Source: Gilvirhabdus luticola (GTDB taxonomy: Bacteria > Bacteroidota > Bacteroidia > Flavobacteriales > Flavobacteriaceae). From it: a stretch of DNA of 64,000 nucleotides. The notes under the pieces were generated by a model. It was not told the origin of the DNA, made no database searches, and worked only from the letters and a program-made list of their open reading frames with translations. Below, piece after piece: positions 35,914 to 43,780 of this stretch. The stretch lies in assembly GCF_032583975.1 (NCBI RefSeq), contig NZ_JAWHTF010000003.1. One strand, written 5' to 3'. Position numbers and translations under genes: made by a program. Positions within the stretch are counted from its first letter, which is position 1, and each line of letters starts with the position of its first letter.

Positions 35914-37230
35914 ATGAAATATATAGTTCACATAAGCAGAATTTTAGTAGGCGTTTTATTTATCATTTCTGGATTAATAAAGCTGAATGACCCTTTAGGG
36001 TTTTCATATAAATTGCAGGAATATTTTAGTGCAGATGTCTTAAATCTACCTTTTTTTGAACCTTATGCTTTAATGATTTCTGTTGTTGTAGTAGTTTTTG
36101 AAGTTTTATTAGGTGTCTTTTTGCTCATAGGTTATAAACGCAAATTTACGCTTTGGAGTTTACTAGCCATGATTATTTTCTTTACTTTTTTAACATTTTA
36201 TTCAGCGTATTTTGATAAAGTAAAAGACTGTGGTTGTTTTGGTGATGCATTAAAATTAACGCCTTGGGAAAGCTTTACGAAGGATGTTATTTTACTGATT
36301 TTAATCCTAATTCTGTTTTTTGGCAAAAAATACATCAAACCAATATTCAGCAAATTATCAAACACCATTTTGGCATTGTTAAGTTTTATTTTCTGTCTTT
36401 GGTTCGGATATCATGTGTTGATGCATTTGCCTTCAAAAGATTTTAGAGCATACAAAATAGGCAACAATATTCAACAAGAAATGAGTGTTCCTGAAGATGC
36501 ACCTAAACGAGTTGATGAATATACTTGGACGTTTAATGTAAACGGAGAAGAAAAAGAATTTATAACCAATGGTAGTTATCCAGATGTAGATGGTGAATAT
36601 GTAAGTGTGGAAACCAAAGTGATTGATGAAGGTTATTCTCCAAAGATTTATGATTTTTCTATTGAAACAGAAACTGAAGATTTAACAGAGCAATTTTTAA
36701 GTGAAGAACATTTAATAATGATTGTAGCTTATAGCCTCGAACATGCTGAAAAGGATGGTTTGGTTAAATTGAAAAGCCTTTCAGATAAAGCCATAGAGAA
36801 AAATTACACAGTCATAGGTTTAACAGCTTCTGGAGAAGATATAAAACAGAAAATAAAGGCTGAATATAATCTGAATTTTGATTTTTATTTGTGTGATGAG
36901 AAGGCCTTGAAAACCATTGTTCGTTCCAATCCTGGAGTTTTGGAATTACAAAAAGGTACTGTTATGCAAAAAGTGCATTGGAATGATATTGAAGATTTAA
37001 AACTTCCTGAAGTCGAAAAGAAAGTTGTGACAAAAATTGAGGAGCCTTTAGATGTTGCATATTACATTAACGGGGAACTCTCTTCAAAAAATGAGGTTGA
37101 AGCATTGGATACTCTAAAAATTGAAAGTGTAAATGTGATAAAAGATTCTATTCAAATAAATGAATTAAATGCTAAAAATAATACATCATACACTGGAATT
37201 ATTGATGTGACATTAAAACCTGAAAACTGA
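35914..37230 (+). CDS. DoxX/MauE-like membrane protein (BT_3928 family)
   Basis: This 438-residue protein has four N-terminal helices of the DoxX/MauE type with RILVGVLFIISGLIKLNDPLGFSYKLQEYF and a conserved cysteine pair in KDCGCFGDALKL that could take part in thiol redox. A fifth helix lies near 150. The C-terminal ~270 residues are soluble, probably periplasmic. They include a thioredoxin-like stretch (HLIMIVAYSLEHAEKDGLVKLKSLSDKA). Such proteins are common in Bacteroidota; role unknown. It is followed with a 4-bp overlap by the permease gene if that gene starts at CTG. Confidence 0.85.
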   Translation: MKYIVHISRILVGVLFIISGLIKLNDPLGFSYKLQEYFSADVLNLPFFEPYALMISVVVVVFEVLLGVFLLIGYKRKFTLWSLLAMIIFFTFLTFYSAYFDKVKDCGCFGDALKLTPWESFTKDVILLILILILFFGKKYIKPIFSKLSNTILALLSFIFCLWFGYHVLMHLPSKDFRAYKIGNNIQQEMSVPEDAPKRVDEYTWTFNVNGEEKEFITNGSYPDVDGEYVSVETKVIDEGYSPKIYDFSIETETEDLTEQFLSEEHLIMIVAYSLEHAEKDGLVKLKSLSDKAIEKNYTVIGLTASGEDIKQKIKAEYNLNFDFYLCDEKALKTIVRSNPGVLELQKGTVMQKVHWNDIEDLKLPEVEKKVVTKIEEPLDVAYYINGELSSKNEVEALDTLKIESVNVIKDSIQINELNAKNNTSYTGIIDVTLKPEN

Positions 37231-38303
37231 TTAGCTACATTCTAAATAAAATATTTTATGCCTTACTTACATTATTTGGAGTAGTTACAGTTATTTTCTT
37301 TCTATTTAATGTACTTCCTGGAGATCCAGCCCAAATGATGCTAGGGCAAAATGAAGATAGTGAGCAGTTGGCTATTATCAAGAAAAAATATGGTTTCGAT
37401 AAACCTATTCTTACGCAGTATGTTTACTATTTAAACGACTTGTCACCTATTTCTTTTCATTCCAAAGATCAAGAGAATTATACCTTTTTAAGTGAAGGAA
37501 AATATACGGCTTCCAATTTATTTAATATTGGACCAACACAAGTTGTTTTAAAACTACCTTATTTACGTGAATCCTTTACCAAACAAGGAAAACCAGTTAC
37601 TCAAGTTTTATCTGAAACTCTGCCAAATACATTTGTTTTGGCAGTTGCTGCTATTACAATTGCCATACTAATTGGAATTATTTTTGGAATTATTTCGGCA
37701 TTATACAAAGACACATTTTTAGATAAAGCAATTCAAATATTTAGTACGTTTGGTATGAGTATTCCATCATTTTTCAGTGCTATTTTATTTGCTTGGTTTT
37801 TTGGGTTTTTGTTGCATGAATACACCAATTTAGAAATGACAGGAAGTCTTTATGAACTTGATAATTTTGGTGAATCTATGTACATCAAATGGAAAAATTT
37901 AATTCTGCCTGCGGTAGTTTTGGGAATTAGACCTTTAGCTGTTATAATTCAATTAATGAGAAATTCACTTTTAGATGTATTGGGTGAAGATTATATTCGT
38001 ACGGCAAGAGCAAAGGGTTTAACCGAATTTCAAATTATCAGAAAACATGCTTTAAAAAATGCCTTCAATCCAGTTGTAACAGCAATATCAGGTTGGTTCG
38101 CTTCTATGCTTGCTGGAGCGGTTTTTGTAGAATATATTTTTGGATGGAATGGTTTGGGAAAAGAAATAGTAAATGCTTTAAATACATTAGATTTGCCTGT
38201 AATAATGGGTTCTGTACTTGTTATTGCATTGTTATTTATATTAATCAACATTTTGGTAGACATGATTTATTCGTGGCTAGATCCAAAAGTAAAACTTCAA
38301 TAA
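37227..38303 (+). CDS. DppB/OppB-type ABC transporter permease, likely CTG start
   Basis: The first ATG in frame (37335) would cut off the first membrane helix. The frame is open from 37224, after a TGA at 37221-37223, and encodes (CTG)ISYILNKIFYALLTLFGVVTVIFFLFNVLPGDPAQMMLGQ, the canonical DppB start. No ATG, GTG or TTG lies in that stretch. CTG at 37227 overlaps the upstream stop as CTGA, a variant of the ATGA coupling. This gives 358 residues with six helices, the EAA motif near EDYIRTARAKGLTEFQIIRKHALKNAFNPVV and a C-terminal AGAVFVEYIFGWNGLG. Other transporter parts are not in the window. Confidence 0.85.
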   Translation: MISYILNKIFYALLTLFGVVTVIFFLFNVLPGDPAQMMLGQNEDSEQLAIIKKKYGFDKPILTQYVYYLNDLSPISFHSKDQENYTFLSEGKYTASNLFNIGPTQVVLKLPYLRESFTKQGKPVTQVLSETLPNTFVLAVAAITIAILIGIIFGIISALYKDTFLDKAIQIFSTFGMSIPSFFSAILFAWFFGFLLHEYTNLEMTGSLYELDNFGESMYIKWKNLILPAVVLGIRPLAVIIQLMRNSLLDVLGEDYIRTARAKGLTEFQIIRKHALKNAFNPVVTAISGWFASMLAGAVFVEYIFGWNGLGKEIVNALNTLDLPVIMGSVLVIALLFILINILVDMIYSWLDPKVKLQ

Positions 38304-38306
38304 ATT

Positions 38307-39056
38307 ATGAGAAAAAACATTGTTGCTGGAAACTGGAAAATGAACAATGATTTACCACAAAGCGAAACCTTAATTGCTGATTTAAAAAAGCAAAAGCAAA
38401 TATCAAAAGCCAAAGTTATGGTGGCACCAACATTTACCAATTTGTGGCATGCCTTTGAAGCATTACGACAGTTTGATATTGAAGTCATTGCTCAAAATAT
38501 GCATTTTGCAGAAAATGGAGCTTACACTGGTGAAATTTCGGCAAGTATGCTTAAAAGTGTCGGTGTGAATACCGTTATTTTAGGTCATAGCGAACGTAGA
38601 GAATATTTTAATGAATCAGATGAATTATTGGCCAAAAAAGTTGATTCTGCATTAGCTAACGATATGAGTGTAATCTTCTGTTTTGGAGAAGAACTGGCTG
38701 ATAGAAAATCAGGAAATCAAGAAAGCATAGTAGAGAGTCAAATCAAAAATGCATTATTTCATTTGGATGCATTAGCATTTAACAATATTGTTATGGCCTA
38801 TGAACCAGTTTGGGCTATAGGTACTGGTGAGACAGCAAGCCCAGAACAAGCACAAGACATGCATGCATTTATAAGAAAAACTTTGGCTAATAAATACGGT
38901 AGTGATGTTGCCGATTCTGTTTCCATTCTTTATGGAGGTAGTGTAAAACCAAACAATGCTCAAGAGATTTTTTCAAAACCTGATGTAGATGGTGGATTAA
39001 TTGGAGGCGCATCACTTAAAGCTGAAGACTTTTTTGCAATTGTGAATGCTTTTTAG
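38307..39056 (+). CDS. tpiA: Triosephosphate isomerase
   Basis: This 249-residue glycolytic TIM barrel interconverts dihydroxyacetone phosphate and glyceraldehyde 3-phosphate. Catalytic residues are visible: Lys in GNWKMN, His in LGHSERREYF and Glu in MAYEPVWAIGTG. The phosphate-binding LYGGSVKPNNA and GLIGGASL close the barrel. It starts 3 bp after the permease stop and ends 3 bp before prmA. Confidence 0.98.
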   Translation: MRKNIVAGNWKMNNDLPQSETLIADLKKQKQISKAKVMVAPTFTNLWHAFEALRQFDIEVIAQNMHFAENGAYTGEISASMLKSVGVNTVILGHSERREYFNESDELLAKKVDSALANDMSVIFCFGEELADRKSGNQESIVESQIKNALFHLDALAFNNIVMAYEPVWAIGTGETASPEQAQDMHAFIRKTLANKYGSDVADSVSILYGGSVKPNNAQEIFSKPDVDGGLIGGASLKAEDFFAIVNAF

Positions 39057-39059
39057 TCA

Positions 39060-39896
39060 TTGAAAAATCCAATTTACATAGCCTATTATTTTAAAGCCAA
39101 TCCTTTACAACCAGCTGTTGAAATTTTAATTGCGGAATTGGGCTATGCAGGTTTTGAAAGTTTTGTTGAAACTGAAGAAGGTGTTACTGCTTATATTCAA
39201 AAAGACGATTGGAATCGTAGTATTTTAAATGACATTCAGATATTAAATTCAGATGAATTTCAAATCACTTATACTATTGAAGACATAGAGCAAACCAACT
39301 GGAATCAAGAGTGGGAGAAGAATTTCAGTCCAATAGTCGTAGATGGTATTTGTGCCGTTAGAGCTCCTTTTCATGAGAAATTTAATACCAAATATGAAAT
39401 AATTATCGAGCCTAAAATGAGCTTCGGCACTGGTCATCATGAAACCACTCACATGATGATTCAACATATTTTAAAAAATGATTTCACAAATAAATCGGTT
39501 TTGGATATGGGCTGTGGCACTGGTATTTTGGCCATTCTTGCAGAAAAAAAAGGAGCAAAAAAAGTTGAAGCTATTGATGTTGATAATTGGTGCTATATTA
39601 ATAGTTTAGAAAATGTAGAGAGAAATAATTGTAAAAAAATCACAGTTCAAGAAGGTGATGCTAGTTTGTTAAAAAATAAAAACTACGACATTATTATTGC
39701 CAACATTAACCGAAATATTTTGCTAAATGACTTGGAAACTTACACCAAATGTCTAAATAAAAATGGAAAATTGTTTTTAAGTGGGTTTTATAATTCAGAT
39801 ATTTCTGTCATTGAGGCTGAATGCAACAGGTATATGTTAAAATTGGACGAAAATTTTGAAAAAAATAACTGGGTTGCTTTAAAATTTTTAAATTAG
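39060..39896 (+). CDS. prmA: Ribosomal protein L11 methyltransferase
   Basis: This 278-residue SAM-dependent enzyme trimethylates L11. It starts at TTG (39060), the only start candidate, since an in-frame TAG lies two codons upstream and no ATG follows for more than 100 codons. SAM motif I is VLDMGCGTGILAILA. The preceding MSFGTGHHETTHMM and the later IIIANINRNILL are PrmA signatures. It lies between tpiA and clpS in one run. Confidence 0.95.
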   Translation: MKNPIYIAYYFKANPLQPAVEILIAELGYAGFESFVETEEGVTAYIQKDDWNRSILNDIQILNSDEFQITYTIEDIEQTNWNQEWEKNFSPIVVDGICAVRAPFHEKFNTKYEIIIEPKMSFGTGHHETTHMMIQHILKNDFTNKSVLDMGCGTGILAILAEKKGAKKVEAIDVDNWCYINSLENVERNNCKKITVQEGDASLLKNKNYDIIIANINRNILLNDLETYTKCLNKNGKLFLSGFYNSDISVIEAECNRYMLKLDENFEKNNWVALKFLN

Positions 39897-39916
39897 TCTA
39901 GCTTAAAGAAATAAAG

Positions 39917-40192
39917 TTGAGTACAAAACACAAGAATTTAGAAGACCTACAGGTAAGAAGTAAGGAAAAGTCGCTTAACGAAATTGTCTTATATAATGAT
40001 GATGTTAATACTTTTGATCATGTTATAGACACTCTTATTGCGGCTTGTGACCATACACCAGAACAAGCCGAACAATGCTCCTTGATAGTACATTATAAAG
40101 GACAATGTACTGTTAAAACTGGTGAGTACGAAGATTTAGAACCAAGATGTACTTTATTGCTCGATGCTGGTTTGAGTGCAGAAATTATTTAA
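39917..40192 (+). CDS. clpS: ATP-dependent Clp protease adaptor ClpS
   Basis: This 91-residue adaptor brings N-degron substrates to ClpA/ClpC. It starts at TTG (39917), giving (M)STKHKNLEDLQV. The core is EIVLYNDDVNTFDHVIDTLIAACDHTPEQAEQCSLIVHYKGQCTVKTGEYEDLEPRCTLLLDAGLSAEII, with the NDD-TFDHV ligand pocket intact. Stops of clpS and the convergent HMA gene are one base apart. Confidence 0.96.
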   Translation: MSTKHKNLEDLQVRSKEKSLNEIVLYNDDVNTFDHVIDTLIAACDHTPEQAEQCSLIVHYKGQCTVKTGEYEDLEPRCTLLLDAGLSAEII

Positions 40193-40193
40193 T

Positions 40194-40460
40194 CTAAGAA
40201 GTTCTTCCAATCGCACAACTTATATAAGACTTAATTTTTGTAGTCATTACATTTTTATCTCCAACTACTGGGTATCCTAAATTTGCTAATATCTTTTTAG
40301 TTTCAATAAGAGTGCTTTCATTGTCATAAATAAATGAAACAGTATTATTTTGATTGTTAACTTGAATATTTGATAAAGCATCAATACTCAATAACTTTTT
40401 GGTAATAGTATTAGCACAACCAATGCATTTTAGATTATGTATTTCTACTGTAGTTTTCAT
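40194..40460 (-). CDS. Heavy-metal-associated (HMA) domain protein
   Basis: The ATG at 40458-40460 gives 88 residues (MKTTVEIHNLKCIGCANTITKKL). A longer frame upstream lies inside the MBL-rhodanese gene and is rejected. It is one HMA ferredoxin-like domain with CxxC (CIGC) for binding copper or a similar ion. The start is one base after the MBL-rhodanese stop, so the two are coupled. In a sulfur module it may serve as a metal or persulfide handling protein; this is inference. Confidence 0.85.
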   Translation of the reverse strand: MKTTVEIHNLKCIGCANTITKKLLSIDALSNIQVNNQNNTVSFIYDNESTLIETKKILANLGYPVVGDKNVMTTKIKSYISCAIGRTS

Positions 40461-40461
40461 T

Positions 40462-41868
40462 TTATAAGGTTGTTGGACAAACATAATCTGTGACAGGAAG
40501 ATTTGTGTTTTTAATAGCAGAAAAACCTCCTTCAACATTAATTAAACTGTTAAATCCACGAGCTTTCAAAATTGAGCCTGCAATAACCGAACGATAACCA
40601 CTAGCACAGTACAGATAATACGTGTTGTTTTTATTAATAGCACTCATGTTATCATTAATAAAGTCTAAAGAAAAATGTTCAGCATTTACTAGATGTGAGC
40701 TTTTATACTCACCGTCTTTTCTTACGTCCAAAACATTTAAATTTTGTGATGTTGTTCTTTTTAAAAACTCTTCGATGTCTATAGATTCTAAAGTTTCAGT
40801 GTCTTTACCAGCTTTTTTCCAAGCTTCAATACCACCTTCTAGATAACCCAATGTATTATCATAACCAACTCGAGACAATCTGGTAACAGCTTCTTTACTT
40901 TTTCCTTTAGGGACAATTAAAAGTAAAGGTTGTTTTAAATCGGTAATCAATGCACCAACCCAAGGTGCAAAAGAACCGTTTAAACCAATAAATATTGAAT
41001 TAGGTATATGTTCTTTTACAAAATCTTCTTGATTTCTCACATCAAGAACTAATGCTTCTTCATGGTTTGCTAAAGCTTCAAAATTTTCAGGATCTAAAGG
41101 ATTGTTTCCTGTTTTTAAAACGGTTTCAAAAGTTTCATAGCCAGTTTTATTGAGCATGGCATTTTTTGCAAAATATTGAGGTGGAGGTGGTATACCATCA
41201 AGCACTTCTTTTACAAATTCTGCTTCAGTCATATTTTCTCTTAACGCATAATTGGTCTTTTTTTGTTCTCCAATGGTACCAACGGTTTCTTTACTTAAAT
41301 TTTTACCACAAGCCGAACCTGCACCGTGAGCTGGGTATACAATAACATCGTCTGCCAAAGGCATTATTTTATCTCTCAAAGAATGATAGAGCATTGATGC
41401 TAAATCTTCTTTTGTTAAATCAGATTTTATAGCTAAATCTGGTCTTCCAACATCACCTAAAAACAAAGTATCACCAGAAAAAATGGCATAATCTTTACCA
41501 TTTTCATCAATTAGTAAGTATGTAGTAGATTCTAATGTGTGACCCGGTGTGTGTAATGCTTTAATAGTAATATTTCCTAATTTGAATACTTCATTATCTT
41601 TCGCTGCGTGTATTTTGTAGTTGGTTTCGGCTCCAGGACCAAAGACTATAGTTGCACCAGTTTTTTTGGCTAAATCAATATGCCCAGAAACAAAATCTGC
41701 ATGAAAATGTGTTTCAAAGACATATTTTATTTTGGCATTTTCAGAATTAGCTTTGTCAATATATGCTTGGGTTTCTCGCAAAGGATCCACAATTGCAACT
41801 TCACCATTAGACTCTATATAATAAGCTCCTTGAGCTAGACAACCGGTATATATTTGTTCAATTTTCAT
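40462..41868 (-). CDS. MBL-fold hydrolase with two rhodanese domains (persulfide dioxygenase-like)
   Basis: This 468-residue protein has a metallo-beta-lactamase domain (about 1-245) with ETHFHADFVSGH, FSGDTLFLGDVGRPDL and YPAHGAGSACG, the persulfide-dioxygenase/ETHE1 subgroup. Two rhodanese domains follow. The first (about 255-355) lacks a Cys at its active loop (LIVPKGKSKEAV). The second (about 365-465) has one: YYLYCASGYRSVIAGS. The order resembles CstB-type enzymes, which turn persulfide into sulfite or thiosulfate. It has its own -7 box at 41900-41907 with a dyad upstream. HMA follows. Confidence 0.9.
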   Translation of the reverse strand: MKIEQIYTGCLAQGAYYIESNGEVAIVDPLRETQAYIDKANSENAKIKYVFETHFHADFVSGHIDLAKKTGATIVFGPGAETNYKIHAAKDNEVFKLGNITIKALHTPGHTLESTTYLLIDENGKDYAIFSGDTLFLGDVGRPDLAIKSDLTKEDLASMLYHSLRDKIMPLADDVIVYPAHGAGSACGKNLSKETVGTIGEQKKTNYALRENMTEAEFVKEVLDGIPPPPQYFAKNAMLNKTGYETFETVLKTGNNPLDPENFEALANHEEALVLDVRNQEDFVKEHIPNSIFIGLNGSFAPWVGALITDLKQPLLLIVPKGKSKEAVTRLSRVGYDNTLGYLEGGIEAWKKAGKDTETLESIDIEEFLKRTTSQNLNVLDVRKDGEYKSSHLVNAEHFSLDFINDNMSAINKNNTYYLYCASGYRSVIAGSILKARGFNSLINVEGGFSAIKNTNLPVTDYVCPTTL

Positions 41869-41899
41869 TTCTTTTTTATATAATATATTTAATTTTAAT

Positions 41900-41907
41900 C
41901 AAAGATA
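41900..41907 (-). promoter_or_regulatory. -7 element of the MBL-rhodanese/HMA unit
   Basis: The minus strand reads TATCTTTG, an exact TAnnTTTG match, 31 bp upstream of the ATG. There is no good -33 TTTG; a dyad at 41929-41942 lies where an activator would replace it. Confidence 0.5.
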
Positions 41908-41928
41908 CAAAACCTTATTTTTTTGTTT

Positions 41929-41942
41929 GTGACCTTTGTTAC
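41929..41942 (-). promoter_or_regulatory. Putative Crp/Fnr-type operator of the MBL-rhodanese gene
   Basis: The minus strand reads GTAAC-AAAG-GTCAC, a 5-4-5 dyad of the form GTA-N8-CAC. Its centre is 35.5 bp upstream of the downstream edge of the -7 box, so near -41 from the expected start. The same geometry and left arm occur at 43767-43780. Confidence 0.5.
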
Positions 41943-41949
41943 ACTGATA

Positions 41950-42747
41950 TTAGAAAAGTTCTTTATATATGATATAGAATGCCATTACAAAAGTAAACCA
42001 CCCGAACCCTTTTTTTAATCTTTTACCGCTAATGAATTTTGATATATAGATACCAATAAATATTCCCATAATTGATATAGCTGTAAAAATAATTAAGAAT
42101 ACCCAATCAATTTCTAAATTATGTAAATCGCCTAAAAATCCAATTAATGATTTCACTGCGATTATTAATAGAGAGGTGCCTATGGCTTTTTTCATTGGTA
42201 ATTTAGCCAAAACAACCAAGGCAGGAATAATTAAAAATCCACCACCTGCACCTACTAAACCTGTAAGTATACCTACTATTATTCCTTCGACTGCAATAAG
42301 TGGATAGTTGTAAACAACAGTTTGGTTTTCTACTATTTTCGTTTTCCTTTTCACAATCATTGAAATTGAAGCTAACAACATGATAATAGCAAAAAAGACC
42401 ATGATAAAGGTGTTTTTATTTACATCAAAACCACCAATTGTAAAAACTACTTCTGGAATTGCAGGAACAATAAAACGTCTTGTTAAATACACAGCTACGA
42501 ACGCCGGAATAGAGAAAATAATTGCTGTTTTTGCATCGACAAGTTTCTTTTTAAAATTTTGAAAAGTTCCAAAAATGGATGTAATACCAACTACAAATAA
42601 AGAATAAGCCGTTGCTATTATAGGATTAAGACCTATTAGATAAACCAATACAGGAACAGTAAGGATGGAACCACCACCACCTATTAGTCCTAGAACTAAA
42701 CCAACAATAAGTGCTCCAACATAACCTAAAACAGAATTGATTTCCAT
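41950..42747 (-). CDS. TauE/SafE-family sulfite/sulfonate exporter
   Basis: This 265-residue protein has about eight hydrophobic segments and two copies of the TauE/SafE motif: GLVLGLIGGGGSILTVPVLVYLIG near the N-terminus and GILTGLVGAGGGFLIIPALVVLAKLPMKKAIGTSLLIIA in the middle. Family members export sulfite or organosulfonates. It is last in the run YeeE - YeeE-like - TauE, starting 1 bp after the previous stop. Here export of the sulfite made by the MBL-rhodanese enzyme is a sensible role. Confidence 0.92.
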   Translation of the reverse strand: MEINSVLGYVGALIVGLVLGLIGGGGSILTVPVLVYLIGLNPIIATAYSLFVVGITSIFGTFQNFKKKLVDAKTAIIFSIPAFVAVYLTRRFIVPAIPEVVFTIGGFDVNKNTFIMVFFAIIMLLASISMIVKRKTKIVENQTVVYNYPLIAVEGIIVGILTGLVGAGGGFLIIPALVVLAKLPMKKAIGTSLLIIAVKSLIGFLGDLHNLEIDWVFLIIFTAISIMGIFIGIYISKFISGKRLKKGFGWFTFVMAFYIIYKELF

Positions 42748-42748
42748 A

Positions 42749-43162
42749 TTAATGAGGTAACTTATCTTTTAAAACACCATACATATAAGTCCCGAATAAG
42801 GCTGCTAGTATTACAATTAAAACAGAAAATTCACCTGTGCCAACCAAAATATACATTGGTCCAGGACAGGCTCCAGATAATGCCCAACCTAGTCCAAAAA
42901 TAGATCCACCAATGATATATCGTAAAAATCCTTTTTCTTTTAATGGGACTCTCATTTGGGACCCTTCAATATTTTTGAGCTTCAATTGTTTGGTTAGAAG
43001 TAATAGAATAATTCCAGTTACTACTGCAGTGCCAATAATACCATACATGTGGAATGATTCAAACCTGAACATTTCATAAATACGATACCATGATACTGCT
43101 TCAGATTTTACTAAAACTATTCCGAAGAAAATTCCTATAGTAAAAAATTTTAAATATTTCAT
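42749..43162 (-). CDS. YeeE/YedE-type transporter subunit, C-terminal half (DUF6691-like)
   Basis: This 137-residue protein has four helices and the conserved FGLGWALSGACPGPMYILVGTG motif, whose Cys lines the sulfur-compound path in YeeE/TsuA. It begins 2 bp after the first YeeE-like gene, and the two half-size proteins together equal one full YeeE. Full-length YeeE imports thiosulfate. Confidence 0.88.
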   Translation of the reverse strand: MKYLKFFTIGIFFGIVLVKSEAVSWYRIYEMFRFESFHMYGIIGTAVVTGIILLLLTKQLKLKNIEGSQMRVPLKEKGFLRYIIGGSIFGLGWALSGACPGPMYILVGTGEFSVLIVILAALFGTYMYGVLKDKLPH

Positions 43163-43164
43163 AT

Positions 43165-43722
43165 CTAAAAAATTATTGGAAATATTAAATGTATCATAAC
43201 CAAACCACCAACAAAGAATCCAATTACAGCTATAAGTGATGGTAATTGTAAGCTACTTAAACCTGTGATGGCATGCCCAGAAGTACAACCATTTGCATAT
43301 CTAGTACCAAATCCAACTAAAAAACCACCAAATAATAGGATTAAAATTCCTTGAATACTAAAAACAGAATTCCAACTATAAATTTCTGGAGGCAATAAAG
43401 ATTTACCAGCATTCTTAAAACCTAATTGATTAAGATTTTCTATTGTATCTGGGTTCAATTCAATATTGGTTGGTTCTGATAAGAAAAAATGGGCAATAAA
43501 ACCACCAAGGACAGCACCTAAAACAACTAAAAGATTCCATTTATGTTCTCTCCAGTCAAAATCAAAAAAAGGAACATTTTTGCCAGCTCCTCCAGCAGCA
43601 CATATTGTTTTTAGATTTGAAGACATGCCAAATGTTTTTCCGAAATAAACTAGTAAAAACATGATAATAGCAATAAGAGGCCCAGATACGTACCATGGCC
43701 AAGGTTGTAAAATAATTTCCAT
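43165..43722 (-). CDS. YeeE/YedE-type transporter subunit, N-terminal half
   Basis: This 185-residue protein has about five helices with the second conserved cysteine in FGTRYANGCTSGHAITGLSSLQLPS. The N-terminal WPWYVSGPLIAIIMFLLVYFGKTFGMSSNLK is typical of the Bacteroidota split form. It heads the three-gene unit for movement of reduced sulfur compounds. A perfect -7 box lies at 43737-43744 and a dyad at 43767-43780. Confidence 0.9.
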   Translation of the reverse strand: MEIILQPWPWYVSGPLIAIIMFLLVYFGKTFGMSSNLKTICAAGGAGKNVPFFDFDWREHKWNLLVVLGAVLGGFIAHFFLSEPTNIELNPDTIENLNQLGFKNAGKSLLPPEIYSWNSVFSIQGILILLFGGFLVGFGTRYANGCTSGHAITGLSSLQLPSLIAVIGFFVGGLVMIHLIFPIIF

Positions 43723-43736
43723 AATTAAATTTGATG

Positions 43737-43744
43737 CAAATGTA
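43737..43744 (-). promoter_or_regulatory. -7 element of the YeeE-YeeE-TauE unit
   Basis: The minus strand reads TACATTTG, an exact TAnnTTTG match, 14 bp upstream of the ATG. There is no -33 TTTG; a dyad is placed at the -41 position. Confidence 0.5.
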
Positions 43745-43766
43745 TTAGTTGGTTTTTAATCATCAT

Positions 43767-43780
43767 GTAATAAATGTTAC
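43767..43780 (-). promoter_or_regulatory. Putative Crp/Fnr-type operator of the YeeE unit
   Basis: The minus strand reads GTAAC-ATTT-ATTAC, a 5-4-5 dyad fitting GTA-N8-TAC. Its centre is 36.5 bp upstream of the downstream edge of the -7 box, near -41 from the expected start. It immediately follows the stop codon of the Crp/Fnr gene (43781). Confidence 0.55.

Noticed and set aside
40461..40538. N-terminal extension of the HMA protein
   Set aside because: The added 26 residues are out-of-frame sequence of the MBL-rhodanese gene; the ATG one base after that gene's stop is the natural start.
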